Shown in pieces: positions 1-8,441 of a stretch of 64,000 bases of DNA (position 1 is its first letter; the number at the start of each line of letters is the position of its first letter). The notes under the pieces were generated by a model. It had not been told where the DNA came from and did not search any database. It saw only the letters and a program-made list of their open reading frames with translations. The position numbers and the translations under genes were made by a program. The DNA comes from Macrococcus epidermidis. GTDB taxonomy: Bacteria > Bacillota > Bacilli > Staphylococcales > Staphylococcaceae. The stretch covers positions 248,001 to 312,000 of the forward strand of contig NZ_PZJH01000001.1 in NCBI RefSeq assembly GCF_003259695.1, given 5' to 3'.

Positions 1-489
1 TTTACTAAAATAATCACAGACAAAATACCCAATCGCTCCAGCAATAAAAGCGGGTACAATATCTGCAGGTTGACCTTTGAACATTAAAAGGAATAATGCA
101 CAGACAAGCGCACTCGATAATACTTTTAACCAAAATGGATATTGCAAATTTGCTTTTTCCAATTCATCTAATGCAAGTTTCGCGGCTTCTAACGTCACTT
201 TTCCACTCGTAATCGCACGGGAAATATCATTAACTTCTGAGATTTTTTCGAGATCGGTGGTACGACTGGAAATACGATATAATCGCGTAGAACTTTTTTC
301 ATTGAGTGAAAATATAATTGCTGTGGGCGTTACGAAACTATGTGTATTGTGTAAACCATAGTGTGAGGCAATACGGGTCATTGTATCTTCAACTCGGTAG
401 GTTTCAGCACCAGACTCCAATAATATTTTACCGGCAAGCATTGCAACATCTTTTACTTTTTTTTCATCATATAACTGAATAGAAACCAT
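1..489 (-). CDS. Threonine/serine exporter family protein (DUF1212/ThrE), cut by window edge
   Basis: The reading frame opens at ATG 489 behind a strong AAGGAGG site and runs off the left edge after 163 codons, so only the N-terminal part is present. The cytoplasmic segment reads as the ThrE/DUF1212 family: residues 15-35 contain AGKILLESGAETYRVEDTM, followed by a TPTAIIFSL strand, and a first membrane helix begins near residue 130 (FWLKVLSSALVCALFLLMF). The family exports Thr/Ser or related metabolites and is often encoded as two adjacent halves; the second half would lie outside the window. A gdpS terminator ends only about 14 nt before its ribosome binding site. Confidence 0.8.
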   Translation of the reverse strand, partial: MVSIQLYDEKKVKDVAMLAGKILLESGAETYRVEDTMTRIASHYGLHNTHSFVTPTAIIFSLNEKSSTRLYRISSRTTDLEKISEVNDISRAITSGKVTLEAAKLALDELEKANLQYPFWLKVLSSALVCALFLLMFKGQPADIVPAFIAGAIGYFVCDYFSK

Positions 490-502
490 ATAGACCTCCT
501 TA

Positions 503-538
503 ATAAAAAAATAACAGAAAGTATACTTCCTGTTATTT
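503..538 (-). terminator. Rho-independent terminator of gdpS
   Basis: On the minus strand AATAACAG pairs with CTGTTATT around an AT-rich inner stem and is followed by a T run. The TAA of gdpS (533-535) lies inside the stem, and the T run ends close to the ribosome binding site of the next minus-strand gene. Confidence 0.75.
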
Positions 539-1597
539 TATGATGGGATTAAACATTACAGTATTTTGTCCTTGATGCTTTGCAGCATGTAACATTTCAT
601 CTGCTTCTTTAAATATTTTACGGTGCGTCTTGACCTCTTCATTCGTAATATAACCTATACCAATTGTTACAGATAAGTTAATCACTTCTTTGTTTGGGAG
701 ATGAAATGTTGCGTTCATTACGCCGAGTCGAATACTTTCAGCTATTTTTACAGTATCATCAAGTGAGTGATTCGTAAAGATGACACTAAATTCTTCACCG
801 GCATTTCTGAATGTTTTGGAATCTGTCGGCACATAATTTTTTACAACTTGTGCCATTTGTTTTAATACAGCATCTCCTGCATCATGTCCAAAACGATCAT
901 TGACCTCTTTAAAATCATCAATATCTATTAATAGTAAAGATAATGAATGTTTCGTTTCCGATGCATTTTTACTCACGATATTGAGATAACGATCAAACTC
1001 ACGAACATTTCCTAGGCCAGTTAGATGATCGATTTCATCTTCTTTTTCATAGCGTTGTATCACTTTGTATATGCGCCATATATCTACGAACATCATACTT
1101 GACGTTACAGATAAAATAAAGCTGGAAATAGCGAGCAGAATTATTTCTAAACCATTAAAGGAATGGTTATAAAAATTGTATATACCTGTGATAAGAATAC
1201 TCATTAAAGTTAACCACTGAACTGCATTAAAATCACTTTGTTTAATAAAGGGACCAATCATACTAGCAAGTGTTGCGATAATCAATAGATCGAATGTTTC
1301 GACTGGCGGTTCATTAAAAATATAAATTTCTGCAAGGACTAAGATAATGGCACTAAATATTGTATAGAAAAAATTAGTATAGCGGCCAAGAAATAAAAGT
1401 GGAATAAAAGCCAGATGAAACGCTATCGTATGATATGTAATGGGATAAGTCATTAGTAAAAATGAAATAAGTGTCATCAGTAATGTAATATAATTTTTTG
1501 AAAAAACGATTTCTTTCTCTTCAAAAAATTGAAATCTATGAAATAAATAGATTCCACTAACAGTGACAGCAGCATTAAAGATAATTGCTTCAATCAT
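533..1597 (-). CDS. gdpS: GdpS-like membrane GGDEF-domain protein
   Basis: 354 residues. About six hydrophobic helices (residues 1-180, 5TMR-LYT type) are followed by a GGDEF domain (about 185-350) with DHLTGLGN at 190-197 and DIDDFK at 225-230. The signature is N-A-G-E-E-F (265-270), where a canonical cyclase has GG[DE]EF, so the first glycine is replaced. In staphylococci GdpS is the lone GGDEF protein and is reported to act on biofilm and virulence expression without making c-di-GMP; the changed signature agrees with a non-catalytic role. The start has AAGGAGG at good spacing. It lies 11 nt after yitT and is probably co-transcribed with it. Confidence 0.88.
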   Translation of the reverse strand: MIEAIIFNAAVTVSGIYLFHRFQFFEEKEIVFSKNYITLLMTLISFLLMTYPITYHTIAFHLAFIPLLFLGRYTNFFYTIFSAIILVLAEIYIFNEPPVETFDLLIIATLASMIGPFIKQSDFNAVQWLTLMSILITGIYNFYNHSFNGLEIILLAISSFILSVTSSMMFVDIWRIYKVIQRYEKEDEIDHLTGLGNVREFDRYLNIVSKNASETKHSLSLLLIDIDDFKEVNDRFGHDAGDAVLKQMAQVVKNYVPTDSKTFRNAGEEFSVIFTNHSLDDTVKIAESIRLGVMNATFHLPNKEVINLSVTIGIGYITNEEVKTHRKIFKEADEMLHAAKHQGQNTVMFNPIIK

Positions 1598-1608
1598 AAA
1601 ATTCCTCC

Positions 1609-2463
1609 TTACTTACTACGATAAATTTTTGCCTTAGAAAAGCCTCTGCCAATTATTTCAGATGTATTGATGAAGATGACAAATGAATCCGGTTCTTCGC
1701 GTGTAATAATCTGCTTGAAATAAATCGCTTCTTTTTGTTCCATCACAGAAAATAATAAACTTTTTCCTTCTCGATTATATCCACCGAATGCATTAACGCT
1801 TGTAACACCACGTTCAACATGCTCATGTATGAGTTTAATGATTTCCTGTTCTTTAGTTGTAATGATAAATACAAGTTTATTATCTCCAGCATGTAATTGT
1901 ACGATATCAATGACTTTACTTGTAACATATATTGAGATTAGTGCATATAATGCAAGTTCAAAATTAAATACGAATGCACTAAGAATTACTACAAATGCAT
2001 CTACGATTAATTGACAGAACCCACTTGATAAACCAGTATATTTTTTTACGATTTGAGCAAGCGTAGCAGTACCACCAGTGGAACCATTACCACGATAAAC
2101 GAGCCCTAGACCAATACCTAGCACAATGCCACCATAAAGTGATGCTAATAATGCATCAGTTGTTCCTTTTTCGACGAGGCTAGATGTTAAAAATATTGTG
2201 AGTGGTACAATAAATGTTGCGATAACAGTTTTTAAACTGAATGATTTTCCTAATGTAAACCAACCGATAATGAATATAGGGATATTAAATAGAAATTGAA
2301 TCATTGCAGGATCTGATCCTATCATTTTATTTAAAATGGTACTCAGACCCGAAATACCACCAGCTGCAATCTGACCAGGTAGTAAAAATAAATTATAGCT
2401 AATACCAACGATGATTGAACCTATTACTGTATATAAAATATCAATAAGCACTGTTTTATTCAT
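1609..2463 (-). CDS. YitT-family membrane protein with C-terminal DUF2179
   Basis: 284 residues. Five to six hydrophobic helices (about residues 5-175, with a glycine-rich loop GNGSTGGTATLAQI) are followed by a soluble DUF2179 domain (about 195-284, with VERGVTSVNAFGGYN). The family is widespread in Firmicutes; its transport function is unknown. An upstream TTG at 2484 extends the frame, but the AAAAGGAG site lies between that codon and ATG 2463, so 2463 is the real start. The LCP terminator ends at 2483, leaving about 20 nt and no visible promoter of its own. Confidence 0.88.
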   Translation of the reverse strand: MNKTVLIDILYTVIGSIIVGISYNLFLLPGQIAAGGISGLSTILNKMIGSDPAMIQFLFNIPIFIIGWFTLGKSFSLKTVIATFIVPLTIFLTSSLVEKGTTDALLASLYGGIVLGIGLGLVYRGNGSTGGTATLAQIVKKYTGLSSGFCQLIVDAFVVILSAFVFNFELALYALISIYVTSKVIDIVQLHAGDNKLVFIITTKEQEIIKLIHEHVERGVTSVNAFGGYNREGKSLLFSVMEQKEAIYFKQIITREEPDSFVIFINTSEIIGRGFSKAKIYRSK

Positions 2464-2482
2464 ATCTTTACTCCTTTTTGTC

Positions 2483-2517
2483 AAAAAAATAGTAAAGCAG
2501 TGTGATCATTGCTTTAC
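2483..2517 (-). terminator. Terminator between the LCP gene and yitT-like gene
   Basis: Minus strand: GTAAAGCA pairs with TGCTTTAC (one bulge), followed by eight T. It follows the LCP stop at 2531 and directly precedes the ribosome binding site of the YitT-family gene. Confidence 0.75.
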
Positions 2518-2530
2518 ACATTTTTGAAGA

Positions 2531-3487
2531 TTAAATCCCGAGATTATCTTTCATCTGCTGTTTGACATCTTCTTTAGAAGCTTCGTTAGGGATGAAGTAC
2601 CATAGACCATCTGAATCAATTTTATTTTCACCGTTTAATTGCAACTTCTTAATTGTACCGATAGCAGGGGGATAATGTCTTCTTAATTTATTGATGTCCT
2701 GAAAGGCTATATTTGTTGTAACACTAGCAGAAATCGTCTTTAATATTTGATTGAATTTGGGTACGGACTCTATGCTGAGTAGTTTATCAGTCACAGCTTT
2801 TACAATGACCTGTTGACGTAATTGACGACCTTCGTCTCCCATTGCACCCGCTTCTTTTCGGCTACGTGCAAAAGCTAATGCATCTTTTCCATTTAGGTGA
2901 TATTGCTTGCCGGCCTTAAAGTCATACTCAGCAAATTTGAAGGTATGTGGACTTGTTACATCTATCCCTCCGATATTATCGATGATAAATACAAAATCAT
3001 CCATATCGACAGTTGCATAATAATCAATTGGCATATTGAAGTATTTTTCAATTGAATCTATCGCCATTTTAGGGCCACCATAAGCATAAGCGTGATTTAT
3101 TTTTTCTTTAGTACCATGCCCGACAATATCTGCTTTCGTATCTCTTGGTATACTTATAATTGTCGTAAGCTGTTTAGATGGATTAACCGTTGCTAGTATC
3201 ATTGTATCTGATCGCTTACCTTCCTGACGAAAAGCTCTACCGGCATCCGAGTCAAGACCAAATAAAGCAATTGAAATAGGCTGACCAGAATTTAAGTCAA
3301 TATTAGCGTTGCGAAGTTCAGATGTTGTACGTGAATATTTTGGATCTTGTAAAGTATCCGTTGTATGTTTCAGCTGAAAAAAAACATATATAAAAAGTAA
3401 TGCAAATATAAATATACAAACCATAAATAGTGAGGCAAGTATAAAAAATAGTTTTCTTTGTGTTCTAACTCGTGCGCGAGAACTCAT
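2531..3487 (-). CDS. LytR-CpsA-Psr (LCP) family cell-wall glycopolymer transferase
   Basis: 318 residues. A short basic N-terminus and one membrane helix (about 12-38) precede an extracellular LCP domain (about 70-285). Visible family signatures are FGLDSD, KRSDTMILATVN with the conserved Arg at 92, SIPRDT (about 112-117), INHAYAYGG, IGGIDV and the arginine-rich ALAFARSRK. LCP enzymes move wall teichoic acid or capsule from undecaprenyl carriers onto peptidoglycan. Divergent pairing with tagO, which starts teichoic acid synthesis, supports the role; lytR/tagTU-type genes near tagO are known in Bacillus. Which staphylococcal paralogue (MsrR, LcpB, LcpC) it matches cannot be told here. AAGGAG precedes the ATG. 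Confidence 0.9.
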   Translation of the reverse strand: MSSRARVRTQRKLFFILASLFMVCIFIFALLFIYVFFQLKHTTDTLQDPKYSRTTSELRNANIDLNSGQPISIALFGLDSDAGRAFRQEGKRSDTMILATVNPSKQLTTIISIPRDTKADIVGHGTKEKINHAYAYGGPKMAIDSIEKYFNMPIDYYATVDMDDFVFIIDNIGGIDVTSPHTFKFAEYDFKAGKQYHLNGKDALAFARSRKEAGAMGDEGRQLRQQVIVKAVTDKLLSIESVPKFNQILKTISASVTTNIAFQDINKLRRHYPPAIGTIKKLQLNGENKIDSDGLWYFIPNEASKEDVKQQMKDNLGI

Positions 3488-3560
3488 AATAAAACTCCTT
3501 CATTAAATTGAAGATACTTTCTTTTAACCGTATTATTATGTAACAAATTTAAGCATTCGT

Positions 3561-3574
3561 CAAACAAATGTTCA
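3561..3574. promoter_or_regulatory. Degenerate LexA-like palindrome between LCP gene and tagO
   Basis: CAAACAAATGTTCA matches the Firmicute LexA consensus CGAACRNRYGTTYG at 12 of 14 positions and has the same centre as the better box upstream of uvrB. It lies in the divergent 187-nt spacer. Both deviations affect conserved outer bases, so binding is uncertain. Confidence 0.2.
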
Positions 3575-3674
3575 ACTTAAAAATATATTGTTTCATATTT
3601 ATTACATATAATTTGATAGGCGACATACGTATAATGTGCTATAGTAAAAAAGAATGAAGAGCTTGAGGTGGCTT

Positions 3675-4718
3675 ATGTTTACATTAAAATTAATAATGAT
3701 AACAATTATAATTTCGTTTATTCTAACACCGGTTATTATCAAATTTTCACATGTTGTTGGTGCACTGGATAAGCCTAATTTTCGTAAAGTACATACAAAG
3801 CCAGTTTCAGTATTGGGTGGCGTAGTCATTCTAATTTCTTTTCTTATTGGAATCTGGATAGGACGTCCTGTTGAACCTGAAATTAAACCGATTATTATTG
3901 GTGCAGTATTAATTAATATCCTTGGCATCATTGATGATTTGTTTGATTTATCAGCAATTGTTAAATTAATTGGTCAAATAGGTGTGGCATTAATTGTTGT
4001 GATGCATGGTATCACGCTGGATCTCATAACGTTACCTTTTGGTGTCGTTATAGAATTCGGATATTTAAGTATACCGATGACGATTCTCTGGATTGTAGCT
4101 GTTACAAATGCAATCAATTTAGTCGATGGATTAGACGGACTTGCTGCGGGCGTATCGATGATTGCTTTAGGAACGATAGGTTTTATTGCGATACTACAAC
4201 AAAATATTTTTATTATGATGATATGCAGTGTATTAATAGGTTCATTAATAGGATTTTTACGATATAATTTTTATCCAGCAAAGATTTTTCTAGGTGACAA
4301 TGGCGCTTTAATGCTAGGATTCATAATAGGTGTATTAAGTTTACTTGGGTTTAAGAACATCACTTTAATCTCACTGTTCTTTCCAATTATTATATTAGCG
4401 GTTCCATTTATTGATATGAGTTTTGCGATGATTAGAAGGTATCGTCAAGGTAAACCCATTATGCAGGCAGATAAATCTCATTTACATCATAAATTACTCG
4501 GCTTAGGCTATACACATGCCCAAACTGTCATTTTAATTTATTCAATTGCGATTTTATTTAGCATCGCATCAATAATTCTTTATCTTTCTACACGAATTGG
4601 AGCAATCTTAATTGTGACACTTATTATTATAACGATTGAATTAATTGTAGAATTTACTGGTTTAATAGACGATGATCATAAACCGATGTTAAAGACGATA
4701 CGTCGTTTATTAAAATAA
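3675..4718 (+). CDS. tagO: Undecaprenyl-phosphate GlcNAc-1-phosphate transferase TagO/TarO
   Basis: 347 residues with about ten or eleven membrane helices. It carries the MraY/WecA-family signatures: DKPNFRKVHTKPVSVLGG near 32-49, the Mg-binding GIIDDLFDL (about 84-92), NLVDGLDGLAAG, FLGDNGALMLGF and the HLHHKLL loop. It catalyses the first step of wall teichoic acid synthesis, transferring GlcNAc-1-P from UDP-GlcNAc to undecaprenyl phosphate at the cytoplasmic face. An in-frame ATG lies at 3654, but GAGGTGG at 3665-3671 fits ATG 3675, and that start lines up with the N-terminus of S. aureus TarO (Llm) as I recall it. The gene ends at a shared terminator with a convergent gene. Confidence 0.93.
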   Translation: MFTLKLIMITIIISFILTPVIIKFSHVVGALDKPNFRKVHTKPVSVLGGVVILISFLIGIWIGRPVEPEIKPIIIGAVLINILGIIDDLFDLSAIVKLIGQIGVALIVVMHGITLDLITLPFGVVIEFGYLSIPMTILWIVAVTNAINLVDGLDGLAAGVSMIALGTIGFIAILQQNIFIMMICSVLIGSLIGFLRYNFYPAKIFLGDNGALMLGFIIGVLSLLGFKNITLISLFFPIIILAVPFIDMSFAMIRRYRQGKPIMQADKSHLHHKLLGLGYTHAQTVILIYSIAILFSIASIILYLSTRIGAILIVTLIIITIELIVEFTGLIDDDHKPMLKTIRRLLK

Positions 4719-4740
4719 TGTTTATTACATAAATTAAACA

Positions 4741-4780
4741 AGCAAGAGGAACAACTTATATTGTTCTCCTTGCTTTTTTT
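4741..4780. terminator. Bidirectional terminator between tagO and yigZ-like gene
   Basis: A 13-position stem (GCAAGAGGAACAA / TTGTTCTCCTTGC, one mismatch, one wobble) is followed by a T run on the plus strand and a looser T-rich stretch on the minus strand. The minus gene's stop codon (4779-4781) abuts the hairpin. Confidence 0.8.
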
Positions 4781-5408
4781 ACAGGTCAAAGGGCAGCATC
4801 ATTTCTTCTTCAATTGAGTATTGGGCTGAATCCTGTGTTGTCTCAATAATAAACTGCTCAAACTGCTCTTTATCCTCAGCTGTGATCTGGACAACGTACG
4901 TAACTTTATCGGTATAGATTGTATCGAGAATAACGAAAGGTTCACTTGCTATCAGATGCTCAAATTTACCGGTGTTCTCATAATTCAATATCACATGATA
5001 TTTTAATGCATTTTTTATAATAACTTTTTCAGCGACCTTAATCCCTTCAACGACGCCACCCTGATAAGCACGAATAAGTCCTCCTGTACCTAATTTAACG
5101 CCACCAAAATAGCGTGTGACAATAGCAAGTGTATTATGCACATCATTCTTCTTTAATGCTTCAAGCATAGGGACTCCCGCTGTACCACTTGGTTCCCCAT
5201 CATCACTTGCTTTTTGAATCTGATGCTGGTCACCGATAGTATATGCTGAACAATTATGATTAGCATCCTTATGTTTTTTCTTAATTTCAGCAATTTTTTC
5301 TTTTGCTTCATCTTCATTTTCTATCTTAAATAGATAGGTGATAAAACGAGATTTATTAATAATCTCTTCATTTTCAATTTCTTTTTTTATCGTGATATAA
5401 TTTTGCAT
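4779..5408 (-). CDS. IMPACT/YigZ family protein (UPF0029)
   Basis: 209 residues. The N-terminal UPF0029 domain (about 15-120) shows SRFITYLF, HNCSAYTIG, SDDGEPSGTAGVPML and TRYFGGVKLGTGGLIRAYQGG, all hallmarks of YigZ/YvyE proteins; the C-terminal third is a ferredoxin-like DUF1949 domain. The family resembles eukaryotic IMPACT; its bacterial function is not settled. The frame opens at ATG 5420, but GAGGGAT sits between that codon and ATG 5408, so 5408 is preferred. Neighbouring tagO and this family is a conserved arrangement (tagO-yvyE in Bacillus). Confidence 0.87.
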   Translation of the reverse strand: MQNYITIKKEIENEEIINKSRFITYLFKIENEDEAKEKIAEIKKKHKDANHNCSAYTIGDQHQIQKASDDGEPSGTAGVPMLEALKKNDVHNTLAIVTRYFGGVKLGTGGLIRAYQGGVVEGIKVAEKVIIKNALKYHVILNYENTGKFEHLIASEPFVILDTIYTDKVTYVVQITAEDKEQFEQFIIETTQDSAQYSIEEEMMLPFDL

Positions 5409-5550
5409 CTTATCCCTCATAACTGATTAATTATTTGTAATATCATTTTAACAGAGTCATCAAAATATTATTATAATATTTGTATTACTTTATTTTTAGT
5501 AATAAACGGTATAAAATATATATTGGGATGTATTGGGACGGAGGTATTTT

Positions 5551-6405
5551 ATGAAAACAGCTATTATTACAGATTCAACTGCATATATTCCTGAATCAAT
5601 CCTGAAGTCAGAGGATATTCGTATCATTTCACTGAATGTTATCTTTAAGGATGAAATATATTTAGAAGAAAAGTATGATGCGCAAACTTTCTATGAAAGA
5701 ATGCGTACTGAAAAAGAATTGCCAACGACAAGTCAACCGACAACAGGTGCGTATGTCGCTCTTTTAGAGGAATTGAAAGCAGAAGGTTTTACCGATTGTA
5801 TTGCAATACATCTATCTAGTGGTATCAGTGGTACTTATCAAAATGCCATAACAGCTGGATCGATGGTTGATGGTATTAATCTTCATGCGTTTGATTCAGA
5901 AATTGCAGCGATGGCAATGGGCTTTTATGTTCAACGTGCATCAGAACTGAAAGATAAACTTAGTCCTGAAGCGATTATTGCTGATTTAGAAGAGATGAAG
6001 CAACATACAAATGCTTATTTTATTGTAGATGATTTAAAAAATCTGCATAAAGGTGGACGACTCACTGGAGCTCAGGCATTAATAGGCAGTATGCTACAAG
6101 TTAAGCCGATACTTCATTTTGAAGATACTAAAATTGTACCATTTGATAAAGTGCGTACAAAGAAGAAAGCACTTAAGCAGATTAAAGATTTGTTTGCACA
6201 GGAAATTAAAGATTACGAACATGTAACGGCTGTATTAATTCACGCCAATGCTGAAGAAGAAGCGGATGCAATACTCGCTGATTTAAAAGCAGAATTTCCA
6301 CATGTTAAATTTATTAAAAGTTATTTCGGACCTGTTATCGGAACGCACCTTGGAGAAAAGTCGATAGGTCTTGGATTTACGAATAAAAAGTTTGATATTT
6401 TATAA
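5551..6405 (+). CDS. fakB1: DegV-family fatty acid-binding protein, FakB1-like
   Basis: 284 residues, the usual DegV size. Residues 1-15 (MKTAIITDSTAYIPE), TSQPTTGAY, HLSSGISGTYQNA and the loop KNLHKGGRLTGAQALIGS are DegV signatures; the Thr/Ser and His positions bind the fatty acid carboxylate. FakB proteins present fatty acids to the kinase FakA, giving acyl phosphate for phospholipid synthesis. The locus (after tagO, before comFA) matches S. aureus FakB1, which prefers saturated chains; substrate preference here is inferred from position only. GGAGG at 5540-5544 fits ATG 5551 and excludes an upstream TTG at 5533. Confidence 0.85.
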   Translation: MKTAIITDSTAYIPESILKSEDIRIISLNVIFKDEIYLEEKYDAQTFYERMRTEKELPTTSQPTTGAYVALLEELKAEGFTDCIAIHLSSGISGTYQNAITAGSMVDGINLHAFDSEIAAMAMGFYVQRASELKDKLSPEAIIADLEEMKQHTNAYFIVDDLKNLHKGGRLTGAQALIGSMLQVKPILHFEDTKIVPFDKVRTKKKALKQIKDLFAQEIKDYEHVTAVLIHANAEEEADAILADLKAEFPHVKFIKSYFGPVIGTHLGEKSIGLGFTNKKFDIL

Positions 6406-6433
6406 CATTAATCGTCTTATATTTTATATTACC

Positions 6434-6462
6434 GGCACACATTTATTTGTGTGCTTTTTTTT
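6434..6462 (+). terminator. Terminator after fakB1, abutting the comFA ribosome binding site
   Basis: GCACACA (6435-6441) pairs with TGTGTGC (6448-6454), followed by eight T. The T run stops three bases before the GGAGG of comFA (6465-6469). Confidence 0.8.
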
Positions 6463-6474
6463 ATGGAGGAAATG

Positions 6475-7704
6475 ATGAGAATATTAGTTTCAGAACAGAA
6501 GTCAGAGATTTCGGCAATCGAAATAGAAAGAAAAATAAAGTGTAATTTTTGTTTGAATGAAGATAAAAAACTATTCTATCACTATTATCACCATGGCTTT
6601 AAAGAAATAATATATTACTGCAGAAACTGTATCACACAAAGTATAAATTCCAGGCTATTTATTCACTATTACGAAACACCACAAAATAGTGAACAGATAA
6701 AGATTGATCTACCATTTAAGCTTACTGAACAGCAACGTAATGCCTCTCAATTTATTAAAGAACAAATAACACTTCAGCAATCTTGTTTATTATATGCAGT
6801 AACCGGTGCAGGTAAAACGGAGATGATCCTTGAAGGTATCGTGAAAGTTAGAGGAGAAGGAGGAAACGTTGCTGTTGTTTCTCCACGTACAGATGTTGTA
6901 AAAGAATTATCGTTACGACTTAATATTTATTTGAAGACAGAGCAAATCAGTACGTTATATGCGGGTCATTCTGAAATAACACAGCCGTACCTTATTATCA
7001 GTACGATTCATCAGTTGATGTATTTTAAATCACACTTCGATTTGATTATTGTTGATGAAATTGATGCCTTTCCAGCACAACACGATCCTAGATTGATGAA
7101 ATTATTAGAAAGAGCATTGACGCCAAAAGGTATTTTTGTGTACTTGTCAGCGACACCACCAAAAAATATTATTCGCGCTTGTAATGGAAATATTGTTTAT
7201 TTACCGTTGAGACATCACAAAAGACCATTACCTGTCCCACAGTTTAAATATTTAAGTCATGGATCAGTAAAGAAGAAACTTGATGATATGTTAAGAAATA
7301 TCAAAGGAGATAAAATCATTTTAATCTTCTTCCATGATATACGATTAATGGAACAGACTTTTCGTTCTTTAAATAAAAATATACAAACAAAGACTGTATG
7401 TGTATATTCAGGTGATGATGAACGTCACGAGAAAATTGAAGCGATTAGAAATGCAAGCTATCAATTTGTTTTTACGACGACGATACTGGAACGAGGGTTT
7501 ACGATGCATGGATTAAGTGTCTGGGTTATGAATAGTCATCTATTTCGAAGTGACAGTTTAATTCAAATTGCAGGTAGGGTAGATCGAAAAGGTGATGAAC
7601 GTAATGGAGAAGTCATCTTCTTTCATGATGGCATTAGTTTATCAATGTTAGCAGCAGTTAGAGACATACGACAGATGAATATAAGGGGTGCTCATGTATC
7701 ATAA
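6475..7704 (+). CDS. comFA: ComFA, DEAD-box-type helicase for DNA uptake
   Basis: 409 residues. Four cysteines (C23, C26, C49, C52) form the N-terminal zinc site typical of ComFA. The helicase core follows: Walker A VTGAGKT (about 109-115), DEAD-like VDEID, motif III LSATPP, and motif VI QIAGRVDRKGD. ComFA is a cytoplasmic ATPase that helps pull transforming single-stranded DNA through the membrane. The reading frame is intact, so competence genes look preserved at this locus. Start codons GTG 6451, ATG 6463, 6472 and 6475 are in frame; GGAGG at 6465-6469 favours 6475 (or 6472). It overlaps comFC by 11 nt. No AAAA-N5-TTTT ComK box was seen upstream. Confidence 0.92.
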   Translation: MRILVSEQKSEISAIEIERKIKCNFCLNEDKKLFYHYYHHGFKEIIYYCRNCITQSINSRLFIHYYETPQNSEQIKIDLPFKLTEQQRNASQFIKEQITLQQSCLLYAVTGAGKTEMILEGIVKVRGEGGNVAVVSPRTDVVKELSLRLNIYLKTEQISTLYAGHSEITQPYLIISTIHQLMYFKSHFDLIIVDEIDAFPAQHDPRLMKLLERALTPKGIFVYLSATPPKNIIRACNGNIVYLPLRHHKRPLPVPQFKYLSHGSVKKKLDDMLRNIKGDKIILIFFHDIRLMEQTFRSLNKNIQTKTVCVYSGDDERHEKIEAIRNASYQFVFTTTILERGFTMHGLSVWVMNSHLFRSDSLIQIAGRVDRKGDERNGEVIFFHDGISLSMLAAVRDIRQMNIRGAHVS

Positions 7705-8380
7705 TCAATGTATTATTTGTCATGAGAGAATAGCCAATCCCTTAACCATTGACAATCTATTTTCAAAGCTTGATGTTGTCTGTCAAAGTTGTATTGATAA
7801 AATGCTTATGACAACGGAGTGTAGACGTTGTCCAAATTGCAAGAAAAAACTTGAAGAAGGAGAAACTAACTGTCTGGACTGTATGTTTATTGAGAAACAT
7901 TTCGGATTTGTGAATAAAGTCGACTATGTGTGCGATTATCATGAAATGGCAGCTAATCTAATACATCAGTATAAATCGAATGGCGATATTCTACTTGCAC
8001 AAGCATTTGCATCATGTATAAATGCCAAATTTAATCGGCGCTATTTCAGACAGTTTGATTATATTATCCCATTGCCTATATCAGCAGAACGTCTAAAGGT
8101 GAGAGGGTTCAATCATATAACAGAAATTATGAAATATGTTAAAGTGCCATATCATCAAATAATTGAGACAGAATTTCGTGAGAAACAAATGAATCTTAGT
8201 AAAACTGAACGAATGCGTCAAGAAAATCCTTTTCGATTAAATCATCCTATTAAAGATAATTCACGCATCTTATTAGTTGATGATATTTATACGACAGGTT
8301 TGACGATCAGCCATGCGCGTAGTGTATTTTTATCCTATAAACATTGTGAAATCAAAGTGTTAGCGTTTGCAAGAGCCTGA
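7694..8380 (+). CDS. comFC: ComFC, phosphoribosyltransferase-like competence protein
   Basis: 228 residues. The N-terminal 60 residues hold several paired cysteines (CIIC, CQSC, CRRCPNC, CLDC), a zinc-ribbon-like region found in ComFC/GntX proteins. The C-terminal half is a phosphoribosyltransferase fold with LLVDDIYTTGLT, the PRPP-binding loop, and LPISAERLKVRGFNH. It acts with ComFA in DNA uptake. AAGGGG at 7683-7688 fits ATG 7694 and not the upstream GTG 7688. The gene is translationally coupled to comFA through the 11-nt overlap. Confidence 0.9.
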   Translation: MYHNQCIICHERIANPLTIDNLFSKLDVVCQSCIDKMLMTTECRRCPNCKKKLEEGETNCLDCMFIEKHFGFVNKVDYVCDYHEMAANLIHQYKSNGDILLAQAFASCINAKFNRRYFRQFDYIIPLPISAERLKVRGFNHITEIMKYVKVPYHQIIETEFREKQMNLSKTERMRQENPFRLNHPIKDNSRILLVDDIYTTGLTISHARSVFLSYKHCEIKVLAFARA

Positions 8381-8441
8381 ATATTTGGTAAAATATAAGT
8401 AGGAAGAAACAACAAGAATAGTTTCAAAGGAGCGATTCATT

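Noticed and set aside
77-361. 94-codon plus-strand frame at the left end
   Set aside because: It is antisense to the clear ThrE-family frame, with no ribosome site.
8398-8425. Possible sigma-H promoter before hpf (AGGAA...GAAT)
   Set aside because: The spacing between the two elements is too short for the sigma-H consensus.
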